Part shown: positions 22,840-34,782 of the stretch, piece by piece | How the letters are laid out: the number at the start of each line of letters is the position of its first letter | Numbering within the stretch: the first letter of the stretch is position 1 | NCBI RefSeq assembly: GCF_001632365.1 | Contig: NW_024468517.1 | Location: 330,829-394,828, forward strand | Origin: Laetiporus sulphureus 93-53 | Taxonomy: Eukaryota; Basidiomycota; Agaricomycetes; Polyporales; Laetiporaceae | DNA: 64,000 nucleotides | Direction of reading: 5' to 3' | Notes under the pieces: generated by a model | Told to the model about the DNA's origin: nothing | What the model saw: the letters and a program-made list of their open reading frames with translations, nothing else | Database searches by the model: none | Position numbers and translations under genes: made by a program

Positions 22840-24266
22840 ATGTCATCGCAGCGGCTTCTTCGCCACGCTGGACTATGCCGGCTTCTCAATAGCCCCAAAC
22901 CTTGTGGAAAGTCCTTGAGGGCAATCCCGCATATCTTGAACCGCCTGAGAGTTTCTGCCGGTGTAAAGCTACCTTACCTCCATTCTGGTATTATCACTAG
23001 CGAGACTGTGCTCTACAATGGTCTTTCCTTGTTGCAGCCATCATCCGATGCACCTTCGGCATGGCTCGCTATAGCTGCGATAGTTGGCCTGCCTATCGTG
23101 CTATGGACGTACAAGGTCAGCCCTTTGCGTTGCAGTAGTGAAATCAGCTGAACTGTTCCCTTGAGTGCTTGATGATGGTCATATTTCAACGTAAAATCAT
23201 TTACATGGGTGCGTCATCTTCTACTGCTAACTTATCTCTGTCTTGATGGATCTCCATCAATTCTGCGAGTCAACAGGATATGTTCCTCCTGGATCACGAA
23301 GTGAAAGACTGGGTGTTGATGTGCGAGTTCCCAAGGGCTTGCAGTGCGAAGAGATCCAAATACAAAGTGACAAGCGCATCAAGCTATGCGGCATCAAAGT
23401 CGAGAGGGAGTCTGCTAGTACCGAGGTTAGCAAGCCTGACATTGTCCTCATTTATCTCCAAGGTACTTTACCCGCAACCTCGAAAACGATGCGCTGAGCT
23501 GGTTATAGGAAATGCCGGCAACTCTTTAGCACGTTTACCCGTCTTTCAGAGGCTTCTCTTAGGCATGCCGTTCGCTCAAGCACCTCGACAGCGCGTGTCT
23601 GTCGTGGCGGCAGCACCGCGCTCCTACTGGCGATCATCATCACGGACGCCGACAGAGCGTGGAATATTGACCGATTACACGCACGTCCTATCGTATACTG
23701 TCAATCGCTACCCTGATGTACCGATAGTGCTTTACGGGCATTCGCTTGGTGGCGCGATCGCAGTTTGTCTCACTGCCCAGCTGAAGGCTTCCGACTACCC
23801 CACCGTTAAGGGGCTCATTCTGGAAAATCCGTTTGCTTCCATTCCAGGCATGGTGCGGGCCTTATATCCTCAGCGATGGCTTCCCTACCGTTACCTCGCA
23901 CCTCTCACGTTCGACAAATGGGATGCTGTTGCCGCAATGCGGTCCGTGGACGTTAGGCATGATAGCTTGCTCGCACGACTATCAACGAACATGCTTGTTC
24001 TTCTCAGTGAGAAGGATGAGATCGTGCCGACGTCTATGGGAGACGACATCTATCAAGCTAGTAAAACTCTCAAAATCGCTAATAAAGGATTGCCAACTCA
24101 CCCGTTGCGACGGAGGGTCGTAATCCGCGATGCCCTGCATCAAGATGCTTGGACGACACGGCAATGGGTCGCAGAGGTTACCAGCTATTTGGAGCAAATC
24201 AGTCAGCCGACAGACAAAGTATGTGATAGAAGACAATCCCTTGGGGGAGCGATTCATCACTTATAA
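22840..24266 (+). CDS. BEM46: BEM46/ABHD13-like membrane alpha/beta hydrolase
   Basis: Four exons (22840-23115, 23166-23208, 23277-23462, 23509-24266) give 420 residues. An N-terminal hydrophobic helix (AWLAIAAIVGLPIVLWTY, about 73-90) is followed by the family signature FQRKIIYMGYVPPGSR. The hydrolase core has GNAGN at about 169 (oxyanion loop), LYGHSLGGA with nucleophile Ser at about 247, LSEKDEIVP (Asp) and DALHQDAW (His). Bem46/ABHD13 proteins are membrane-anchored serine hydrolases. In fungi they localise to the ER or cell periphery and influence polarity; substrates are not established. The C-terminus is uncertain: a GT-AG intron from 24219 would instead end the protein right after QPTDK. 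Confidence 0.88.
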
Positions 24267-24575
24267 GTACTCGCAGTGATGAAGAACATCGGCAATTGCC
24301 AACTGTGTTTGAAATTCGCAGCTCATGCTTCCACGAATGATATCTTCCGAGGAATGCCCGAAAACGGTAGTGGCCTTTTAACGCAGCCATTGTTATGTTA
24401 GCTTCCAAAAGATTCTATCGCTGGTCTGAATCCCTAATCCATGTACATTCGCATTATGTGAGTATTTGATACATGTGCTCATTGTTGCCAGTATGGACTG
24501 AGTGCTGCTGATAGTATACGATGAGTCCATGGCATCTTAGCAAGAGTTAGATATCGCGCCCGGCCGGACAGGTGA
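24267..24575. other. Convergent 3' region
   Basis: 309 bases between the hydrolase (+) and MMS22 (-) stop codons. It holds both terminators; no gene seen. Confidence 0.6.
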
Positions 24576-27500
24576 TCACGGCAAATCCTTTGCCCAGGAC
24601 GCTGTTGAAAGTAGGCGAGGATGGCTGCTGAGAGCTGGAAAATTCAGAAAACGGCTGTAAACTTGTCGACAGAAAGATGCATAGCCACGATGATCTTCTG
24701 AACCTGCATGCAATTCCTGTGATCGAGACATTAATGAGTTGCACGCACTTTCGGCAGCAGATACAAGTTACCTGCAGAATGTCCCGCATAGTGGAAAACA
24801 TGGTGCAAACGCCAGTGATGGATGTTTGATTTTGGAGTCTCAACGAAATGTCACCTTCGCTTTCCTTGCGTAGTTGTTCCGTCAAGTTGGCGAAGATCCC
24901 TTTAAATACAAATGTCAGTTATTCGAACAGCTGCAATGCCAAGAGACTCACTATCCAAGAAGGTCAATCTGTTGTCAAGTAATTCAGCTCGTGTGATGCT
25001 GTAGCCGTTAACGCCCGGCTTCGGTTCACATGGAATACCACGTAACAGCGGATGGCGTAGCTTGTCAATGGAGAAAAGTTCAGAGATATACTCGTGTTCT
25101 ATGGATATTTTGCCAGCCACCATTGCTTGAAAGAAAACACTCAAAAAACCATCTTGCTCAGACTTTGACCAAGTCAGTTGAGCAGGATTTCAAGGCCTTG
25201 AAGAGCGGCTACTCACGAAGTAGGCAATGGGATCTAGCTGGAGCACCTTCCACATGAATCGCAGCCCAACATGACGTCGCCAAGCAACATCGATGATCTT
25301 CTCCCATGATTGTGGCCCCATTAAGAGATAGAAGTCCCAATTCTGAGAAATCATTCAGCGAGGACATATGATCTGTTTCTACTCTTGCCTACCTTTCTGT
25401 CGTCGTTCTGTATAATGATATTGGCGCAACCAACCCAACAATCAATCCATCTATCAGTCTCCGCTGTTTGATGCGGGAACACGCCTGAACCATGAGTAAC
25501 GTTGACATGTTTACAGACGAAGCGGTATACAGCAGGCATGATATGTTTGTCGATAATCTTGACAGAAAACGGTCAAAAGAGCCTTGACTCGAAGTACGGA
25601 ACAATACTTACCTCACATACTCTCTCGTCCTTCTTTTTCCTGTCCTGAAGGAGAGCAAGCTCCTCCGGAGTGCTGAGAGCCGCGATCAGATCGGGATCAT
25701 CGAAACACATTGAGTTGTCCAACGACGCAAATTCATCCTGGCTCTCTTGGCTTTCCTCTGCTGTCCGCATAGGAGATGCATTTGAGGGTCTCGACATGAC
25801 GGCTGCCCTGGCATTCAGAAACGCCTCGACTAGTTTACGGATTTCCATGCTCGTGGTCGGTACGGCCGAAAGTTTCGTTGACGTCGAGAAAACCCTTGTT
25901 ACCCAAGCTGGTCTTTATCAGTGATTGCCAACACCAATCTCAAACTTCACTCACGGCCTCCTAATAGCTCAGGTTCCGGATATGGCGCCGGAGTCTGTGT
26001 GTTCTCCATCAAGGGGGTCTGAATGATACGACGAACACAACCGAGGAGCATCTGCACTGATACGACTGCCCAGTTCTTGATGTATTCGGCAACCTCAGGT
26101 GCTTGATACTCGTCCACAAGGATATTTGTCATGTCAGCTAGCCACTCAAGAGCATCTTGCAAGGGAAGCCGGAGGTGTCGCAGCAGGATCGCTAAGTGCA
26201 TCAGCCCTCGTATACAAGCCCGACGAGTTTCTCTGTCCGCATCCTCGAAATTGACATAACGACGAGCATTCGATAGGCGGTATTTCAAGTTTGAGATCGT
26301 TGGCTCAAGATAGATGGCGACGGCGACAGCACTGAAGCGATTATATAGCATGGACAATTCATGATTACTTGGGGGAGAGGTTTTAGTGAACGGGACAGAG
26401 CCGACGGGGACACACAGCGAGAGCAACTTCTTGACATGCGGTGGAAGATGGTTATCTTGGCCTGGACGAAAACCCGCGACGTCTTTCGCAGCCTGCACGA
26501 CGATTTTCAAAAACAGCGTGAAAGCAGTGTCACTGCGCTTGTTCTCAGAGAGTAGTTCCAGGTTGCTATGTCGAAGAAAACTGGGGTAATCGGAAGGCTC
26601 ATCCAAGAGGTTGGCAAAGTGGCGACTCTTAAAGATATCCAGCAGGCGATTGAACAAAAGTGATGCATTGGTTAGCTGCCATCGCCAAAGCTGAGTCAGC
26701 GTGAGGCATCGCGAAACGAGTATACGAATATATTCGTCCCGTTTCCGCAGACTTCGTTTCGGCAGCCTACCATCGATTACAGGATTTGCAGCTAGGTTGA
26801 TCTCCTCGAGAGCCGCGATCACGAGTGGCCACGAAGACCCAAGCTTTGGTGACGATGTAGAAATACCATGCATGGAAAATTGTGACAAAGATGTCAAGCA
26901 GAATATGCTCCTCCAGACCATCTCGCTGATCGCGAGGTCTGAAGGCAGCTTTTGCAGGAGGTGCTCACTCTTCAAGGTTTGCAAAAAGATACCCCAGAAT
27001 GTAATGTCGTGGGCAGCAAGGTCCGCAGAAGTCGGCAGAATCGACGCCCAAGCACCCAAGAGATGTATCATGCAGATCCACAGCTCCGCAATCCGTGTGG
27101 CCAGAGAAGACTGCGTGGCCTCTCTCTCTTCACCCGCGAAGGGTTTCAGCAGGTCTTGGAAGCCAGCTTTCCATAATTCGCATATGAGGTGTCGCGCGTG
27201 TACGAGATGAGTCTGGTCATGAACCTGACCGAAACGGGTCTTGCGGATGCTATTGAGATGGGTTAATAATTCAATAGTGAACCAACGCAGGTCAAACGTC
27301 AAACGGTTGGGTGTTTCTTCGTCAGAGATTATCACGACCGGCGTGGTGATCAGTGTATCCAAATGCGAAATGTGCTTCTCCACAGCTGAGTCCAATCCCG
27401 CTCGTTCTTCGTCGACAGCGTTGTCGTATACCCAGGACACGTGCAAAGCAAGAGAATGAAGCAACATCTGCCAACGCTGACTATCTTGCACCGCGATGTT

Positions 27501-30500
27501 GTCCCGTCCTGTGATCCAGTCGCGCGCCAGATCGAGGACTTTCTCTAAGCACACCTCGACGTCTCGCGGCGACATGATTGGGTTCAAGTGAATGTCGAAA
27601 AAAGACGAAAGATTAGGGCGAGCAGGCACGTAGTCGGCTGAGAACACCGAGATAACTTCATGAAGACACCCGAGGCCAAGGTAGGTATCAGACCCAAACG
27701 CGATCCCCGGTGGCAAGGGACGGATACCAAAGTCGACTGTAACACGACGTGATACAGTCATCTCAACGTTCACTACTTGCGGGGCATCAAGCCGGTCGTC
27801 CTCGTCTGGTAACCAGTACTCATTCAACGTCTGCCCAAACGTCTGCCCAGCGAGATGATTCTTTAGTCGATGCGGTTTTGAAGACGGGCTTGCCCATTTC
27901 TCCCGCAAATGCTCGTGGACGGAGAAGTCGGCGAGAACATTAGTGGATGACTCCTCGGTCTCCATGGAGATTGGTTTGTCATGCATTCTCCCTGAGATTA
28001 GGCGTCCGCCCTCCGAGGCAAAGGTGAACAACCCGCCTGGCTGGCGATACTTCTTGCGTTGACGCTTCTTAGAAGAAGCGTCAGCGTCCATTTCGTCAAT
28101 ATGAGTGTCCTCCACATCCGCCGCTAATACACTTGGTGGATGTGCCGTGGGCCCTGCGTCTGAGATTGTATCTTCATGATGTCTGGCGTCCGGTTTGCTA
28201 CGAGGGACGTCGACAAGAGGAAACTGCAGCTTAGTTTGATGTCCTACACCAGTACGTCGGGCACCAGAAGTGATAACGTGCATGCTTCCACCTGATTTTC
28301 TCCGCTTCGAAGTGCCATGTTGTGTTGAGCCACGCTGTCGTCGACCTTTGCCGCCCGAGACCCTGGTACGAGACAACATACGATCAATAAGATCACCTTC
28401 CCTCACAGCATCGTTCCGGCCGTCCTTGCGCAGTGGAGGATGGCTTTCGGACACCCATCGCTCAATCTTCGCGTCATCGATGCTACTATCACTCCCACTC
28501 TCATCCACATCCGCATGCGAATGAGAGGGAATAATTGGAACTTTGCGACGAGATCTCGAGAAGTGATCAACGTCCACCTCTGATTCCGACGTTGTTGACT
28601 CAGCAGCGTCCGTGTTCTCTTCCACCTTGTCCATGTCCGAGCTTTCGGAATCGCCACGTATCTCGATTACCGTGCGGTCGCCTGGAGCTCTCACCCGAAC
28701 TCGAGACTGCCCAGGCCGTAGGGTCTCCTCGCCATTCGTGAGATTATGACCGCGGTCAGCGGAATTCCTCGAACGATGGGCAGAGGTGTTCTGCAAGTGA
28801 CGCTGAACGAGAACGCGAGGCATCATCCGCTGAAGCACTTTGAGACGTCGCCGATCCCTCGCCGTCAACGCCTCGACGGATGAGCTGCTTTCGAATCCGG
28901 AATCCTCGTCTGACACATGGTCGGACGTCTGCGGAGGTTCAGGGTTGCCCTCCGAAGTGATCTCCGTATCTGAGAGAGCCAGAGGATGTGACAGATCATC
29001 ATTCGAACTGAATCTGGTTCCAAATGGCGAGGCATCTGCGTCTATCGAAGTGAATGATGGAGATGAAAATCCGATTGCCGGAGGGCTACCGAAATTCATC
29101 AGGACGTCATCGTCCGGGGCCGCATCAGGATGGTCCTGAGCAACTGAGCTAGCAATAGATGGAGGTGATGATTGTGGAGAGATAGCCGTAGCGCTTTTCC
29201 GGCGTCGCCATCGTGGCATGAATTGGCTCTCATCGTCCTCCGGAGCATCATTTATTGTCGAGTCGACGGCGCTATGCTCCTTTACAGGAGAGCCCTACAA
29301 AAGAAGATGCCGTATTCAGAAATGTAACCAGTTCGAAGAGCCGAACGAGAGACTGAACTGTAAGACCTCGCGCTGGCTGAGGAGAGCGTCGAACGACGTT
29401 CCTCTTCCTCATAGGGAACGGTTTCGGGTTGGCGGGTTTCAACGCGTCCTCTGCTGGATCTTTGGGCTGCTTTGGCGGCATTTCGATGCGTTCATCAAAA
29501 TCGTCTTCGGAACTGCTGCTGAAGGTTTCATTGAGTGCAGCTGGAAGCCACTTCTCTTGCCCTTCACGTTGCAGATGATTGCTAGATGCTGTAGAATGTG
29601 AGCGCGATGCCGCGCTGCTGATTTCAGGATGGACAGCAGTGTCGGCGCTCCTAAATTTGTGGTGTTGCGTTCCCTGTCCTTTGCGAACCGTCTCGGACGC
29701 GCCTGCACTGCGACTCCGGGATCCTTCTCGTGGGTCCGCTCTTCGGCGCTGCCAATATGATTCATCGTCCTCTTGACCGCCCTGGTCCACATACTCTTCT
29801 TCAGCATCTGATCCGTTTGCAGAGCCTGCGTTTCCCCGGCTGGACGATCGTCGATGTTTCCTCCCACGTGCCGGACTGACGACCTTAACGATTGCCTCAG
29901 GGTTGGAACGCATTTGACGCTTGTACATCGCCTTGTCGTATGCATATGGGTTCTTCTGCCATGCCTGACGTGCTCTGAACGAGTAGCGACGGTGTGCGTC
30001 TTCGTGATCTTGATGCCTTGCATCGTTTGCATCATCGTGTTCGAACTCTGCTCGAGGTGCTTCCGAACCTGAGAGAAAATTGGGCATGGCTAGCCGACTG
30101 GTGCCTGCGGGAGTCGGAGAAGTTGCATGATCAGCTCCCAACGTCAGGACAATTGGCGAATGTATCGGAGTCAATGGAGAGTTCGACCATAGTCCCTGCA
30201 TCTCGTGTTGGCTGTAACGGGTCAGCGACCTCGCAATGATAGGAAGTGCCCTCCTTGGAGTGAGCAAGGAAATGGGATCCGCAGAAGATGCTCTAGATGC
30301 AGCTTCAACACGCTCAGAACTCACTGCAGGTGGGTCAACAACTGGCAGCGATGATGATGGCTGACGGTAAGCTTCTTCTGGGCGTATGTCATCTGCGTCG
30401 ATACAGAGCGAGTCGTCATAATCAGGCATTTCTACATCTGTGATTCGACGCGGAGTGGATAATGCGACCGATAAGTTCCGTTTCTGGAACATGATCTCGG

Positions 30501-30937
30501 GACACGGAGACCAGGTTCTAGGCGAGCACGGCGCAGAACGTAATATCGGCGATGTGGGTCTGCTTCGATCGCGAGTCGGCGTAGTAGGAAGAGAGGCGCT
30601 CGTTCGATGTGTGGGTGCTTCATGCCATACCTAGGACGATGAGCAACAGTGAGTAGTTGATGGTGGCTTCTTCCATGAACAGCACCCTCACCTTCACGCG
30701 TTTACGAGGCGGCCCTTCCGCATTTGTCTTCGGCGATATATGCGCACTCTCCCATGAAAATGTTGCATTGTGTTGGTCAATGGACCCGCTCACCAGTGAG
30801 TGTTTCCCCACGGCGAAGGCCCCACGAGGACGCGTAGTAGCTGTCGCCACTATGTTCGACCAATAACGAGGGCTGAGAGCCCGTATCTCCTCCCTCTCCT
30901 CCGCATCAGACGTCTCCACAGTCAGCATCTCCTCCAT
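24576..30937 (-). CDS. MMS22: MMS22/MUS7 replication-fork repair protein
   Basis: Nine exons on the minus strand (30937-30692, 30630 to about 29359, 29294-25955, 25907-25612, 25557-25393, 25342-25217, 25156-24952, 24899-24772, 24716-24576) give about 1,972 residues. The N-terminal ~900 are charged and disordered. They carry the short motif YSFRARQAWQKNPYAYDKAM, which the family uses near its N-terminus. The C-terminal half is the helical Mus7 domain: FTFASEGGRLISGR, NHLAGQTFGQTLNEYWLP, FGSDTYLGLGCLHEVISVF, then NWDFYLLMGPQSWEKII and GLRFMWKVLQLDP, ending PALSSHPRLLSTASWAKDLP. In yeasts Mms22/Mus7 works with the Rtt101/Cul8 ubiquitin ligase at damaged replication forks. The donor of intron 2 is uncertain (29347 or 29359). 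Joins at exons 6/7 and 8/9 were chosen because they alone keep frame. Confidence 0.85.
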
Positions 30938-31871
30938 GTGTCGGTTCTCGATGGTCGGTCAGTGCATGAATAGTCGGCTAGCAAGCCAGAGACGTGCTGT
31001 AATTTGTGTGGAATACACCAGGTGGGTGCACGGTGTAGCAACCGAATGATGGGGAAGTTCGCGAGGAGAAGGCAGCCGGTGTTCGCAACCACGCGGATCG
31101 AGATTTCCTTCTTAGCAGATGAGAAAAGTCGCGTTGGCTATGGACAGAGGTTCGCGAGCTCGACCCTGCAAGCGACGGTGGCGACGGCGATTCGCGTGTG
31201 ACATGACGCACGTGATAATGTGACAGTCGCGTTCTCTTGCGGCGGCATCTGCCGTGATAAAAGCGGCTTGTTTCATCTAGGGCGCTTGCGCTGAATCCGC
31301 TGGCGTGAAGAGCTCTCCTTCCTTCGAGCATGCTTGATCGGTGCGGACTCGCTTTGATTGAGCTAGAATACTCCAGACTTCATTTCCATCTTCTTCTTTG
31401 TCTTCCAAAGTCAGGTGCAAATTTGCGATGGTCAGTTCGGGCAACATCGGTTTGATAATCACCGCCACGAACACCGCCCGCAGGCAATGGTTTCCTTCCG
31501 GTACTCATCGATAAGAGCCATGTTCACAGCTCTTGCGCTCGAGGAAACCTTGGAAGGTCCCCAAACTCAAAATCATTGACAGCGCGATCCTAATCTATAT
31601 TGCGGTCATGTAGCCGAGAAACTGCTAATCGCGGGGATCAGTGCCCCGCACCATTCGCGGGCGTATCGTGTATTCAGCGAACTGCAACACTGGGGCGGTT
31701 CTTCTTGCACGTGTAAGGGCGGTGATGGCTGCCAAGACGATTCGGATCGCGCCAAGTTCGCAGCAGTTGGTGTTATATAAATCCAGCTCGCCAGCAAGCA
31801 TCACCCCCATCGCACACTGAACCTCGACTTCGAAGGAGCATCGGACACCTCTCAACGCCAAACTTACCAAG
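30938..31871. other. Divergent intergenic region with an unresolved small frame
   Basis: It contains the promoters of MMS22 (-) and the CBM/DM9 gene (+). On the minus strand, 31521 down to about 31277 shows a short frame starting MALIDEYRKETIACG. Other frames nearby encode LTLEDKEEDGNEVWSILAQS and KESSSRQRIQRKRP. They look like pieces of a small spliced gene, but I could not connect them with sensible introns, so I call none. A TATATAA-like sequence at 31774-31782 may serve the plus-strand gene. Confidence 0.35.
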
Positions 31872-33507
31872 ATGTCTAAGATCAGTGAATGGCAGCCCGG
31901 TACCCACTACGACATGGGTTCGGAGGTCGTCTACCAAGGTACGCTGGCAGCTCCTCGAACCTTGGAGTTTGGTATTTATGGACTACTAGGCGTGAGGTAT
32001 AAGATCATCCAAGCACACACGTCGGAGGTGTGTGGAAACTGTTACAGCGTTCCGATATAACGACAGCTTAACCCAACGTGTGTTCAGCCCGGCTGGGAGC
32101 CTCCTCAGACACCGGCCCTGTGGGGTCGCATGCAAGATGATTACAGCTCACAGACTTCATTTGGGTACGGGGATTTCTCATCTCAGCCCAACCGCGGCGG
32201 TGGACCTGGTGGCGACTACAATCCGTCCTACGTTCAGCCAGGGCAGTACCAGCCGCCCTCTCCTGCCCAAGGGTTCCATCCTCAAGGCCCTCCCCAGGGT
32301 GTCCCGCCCCCTTCTTCCCCGTACCAAGGACAGCCTGCACCGTCGCGTAAGCATGCCATATGGAAAATGCGAGAAAGCATTATACTGAAGGGTGTCATGA
32401 TCAGCGGCTCCGCCTTCTGACGAGAAGCAGTGGGATCAACACAGCGAGCAGAACGTTGAAATCCACGAGGAGGAGCGCCAGAAGAAGTGGTATGAGCTGG
32501 ATGAACATCGTCGGAAGCAGCTAGAGGTATACTCATTCTCACAACCTCGGACGTGATTATCACGATATGAACGATGATCCTTCTTGACAGGTTGGAGGCG
32601 GGCTAGTTGCTGGCCTGGCCGCGGTCGGAGCCGGTTACTACGCATACAAGTCTCACCAAAAGAGCGAGGAGGAGGTAAGAACTCTTCCTACAGCTATTGC
32701 GCTCTCATCTTACACTAACTTCTGCCCATTAGAAAAAGGCACAGGTGTGGGGCCTCCAGAACTGGCTCCAGGATGCTCAAGCACGCACCGCTGCCTACCA
32801 CAGTGAAGGCCGCCGTACCCCCGTCACTTGGGTTCTGTCCGAAGGCAACAGGATCCCTCCAGATGCCATCACTGGTGGAGAACATAATGGACAGCCACTG
32901 TACATCTGCCGCGGTTTCTACGAGGTGAGTTGCACGTGCACTTCTGATGGTTCTCGCCGGCTGACGGTCATAATCTCAGGGAGGAATCCGTGCGTGCTTT
33001 GCAGCCCAAGGTTCCCTGTTAGAAACAATGACTTACCTGTGAGCCTTTGCAGAGGTCGGCAAAGTATCGCCTGCGTTCGAACGTGGTGCAGTGGTCGGTT
33101 ATGGGAGCCACGAAGCTCAGGTACGATGACACTCAGCGCTGCTATCTTCTTCATGCCCCCTAACACGTACACGCCTACAGCTCCCCAAGTACGAGATCCT
33201 CGTTGGCGACCCCCGTGCGCTACGCTGGGTCGATGTTCACGGCCGTCTGAACGTGCACCACCTCGGCGCCCGTCCAGTCGAGGGCGGTCAGGAAGCTGAT
33301 GGAACGCTCCTCTACATTGCGAAGGCGCAGCAGGGCAACAACATCGTCCCGGGTAAAGTGAGCGAGAAGCATGATTGTGCGCTCATCCCGGCGAACAACA
33401 CGGAGATTCAGTGCGAAGTGAGTGCACGAACTGTCATGTTGTGGGTTCAATAACTGCTTACACGAAACATCTCGCTGTAGCACTATCGTGTGTTGTGCTA
33501 CGCTTGA
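31872..33507 (+). CDS. CBM5/12 plus tandem DM9 (DUF3421) protein
   Basis: Ten exons (31872-31938, 31990-32027, 32088-32346, 32405-32526, 32591-32674, 32733-32924, 32980-33010, 33053-33120, 33181-33417, 33481-33507) give 374 residues. Residues 1-50 form a chitin-binding type 5/12 module: WQPGTHYDMGSEVVYQGVRY, KIIQAHTSE, GWEPPQTPALWGR. A Pro/Gln/Gly-rich linker follows, then a charged helix (EIHEEERQKKWYELDEHRRK). Next is a Gly/Ala-rich hydrophobic stretch (VGGGLVAGLAAVGAGYYAY, 163-181). The rest is two DM9 (DUF3421) units: VTWVLSEGNRIPPDAITGG, YICRGFYEGGIR, VGYGSHE and KYEILVGD; then WVDVHGRLNVHHLGARPVEG, LYIAKAQQG, VPGKVSEKHDCALI. DM9 units in animals bind mannose-type sugars, so a cell-wall or glycan-binding role is likely. 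There is no signal peptide. Confidence 0.85.
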
Positions 33508-34782
33508 AGCTCCGGGTGAAAGTGCACGGATGTAATAAAGAGTGTCTGCTGGTGATGTGGATCCGATTCATTGATCATGTACATGTAGTCTGTAGGGGAA
33601 TATTGCAACAAGTTTTGTTCTAGGAGGTTACATCTATCTGTCTGTCAGAGCTTTCGGCTGACAATTATCGCCCGCTACCAAAACGTACCACTCAGGCTGA
33701 GAAGTCACGGTCATGTGGTCGCTGTCTCAGGCGGCGTTTCTGCGCCCAAAAATGCCAGAATGCGTCGAGCCCAAACGTGATCAGCGCCGTGCTTGACTCG
33801 CTGATCTGCATGATGTGGAAGAGGATTCACATCATCACAGGTCTCGAAGAGGATTAACAGGTCTTCTTTAGGGAATTCACCTCCTCGCCACGATCGGATT
33901 CTGAGCTCCTTTAGTCCAGCGAAGTTCTTGCAGCTGCACTCCACCGATAGACATGCGCATGATGGGCAAGGGGGCGCTGCACGCATTCAAGGGCCATTGC
34001 GACCTTGCAGAACGATTCATGTGATTCCGAAGAGGGATTATCACGCGACGGAGACCTCTCCGATACATCTTCAAAGCCTTTATGTCACGCTATGCACTAA
34101 TCCGACCGCCTTTCAGAAGAATCCCACCGTTAGGAACCTCCATGTGTGTCAAATGCAGCCGCCCAGTGTGACCTGCCTCGGGCTGCTCCTATATTAACTC
34201 AATGTCATTCGTCCCAGCTCATTAACCTGTCTTGACATGGCGTTCGAATGGCACGATTTGCTTTATACACGCTGTTTCATCACCCCCGGAATCATATTGC
34301 TGATCACAGGCAGGCTGCGGGGTTTCGAAGTCAAGCGATCGGTCCGAGAATGTCAGGACAATGTCCGGAGCTTTGCACGCGGAACGTTATCCCTCGTGAC
34401 CATGGTGGATATGTGGATTGATGTAGGTGTCTTGGAGCTCGCCGAAACTAAGAAATATCCTCATTCCATCCAAGGATGTCCGGTCACAGACCATGTCAGC
34501 TGAAACTGATGCAACGGTTCAGCCGGCAACGAGACGCATCCTATTCAACTAGACGCCATCGGCTGCGCTTTTTACGACAAAGAATCCTCATGTATGAATG
34601 GAATGTGACTCCGGATCGTCCACATCATTGCCGCACTGGCACGCGGGACGTACGCTTCGACGCTGCCTACGTGGGAGCGCTGCTAAACATGTCATTGACC
34701 CGTCTGTATAAATGCTTGTATGCTCTGGAGTAACGACTGGGCGTTCCCGCAGACACAACGTTACAGCTAACCCAGTCCTCCG
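33508..34782. other. Gene-poor stretch, possible decayed sequence
   Basis: 1,275 bases without a convincing gene. A 91-codon minus frame (33986-33711, with FAGLKELRIRSWRGGEF) and an 88-codon plus frame (34237-34503) exist but cannot be extended. The first faintly resembles an F-box/LRR fragment; this is a guess. The promoter of the carboxylesterase lies at the right end. Confidence 0.35.
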
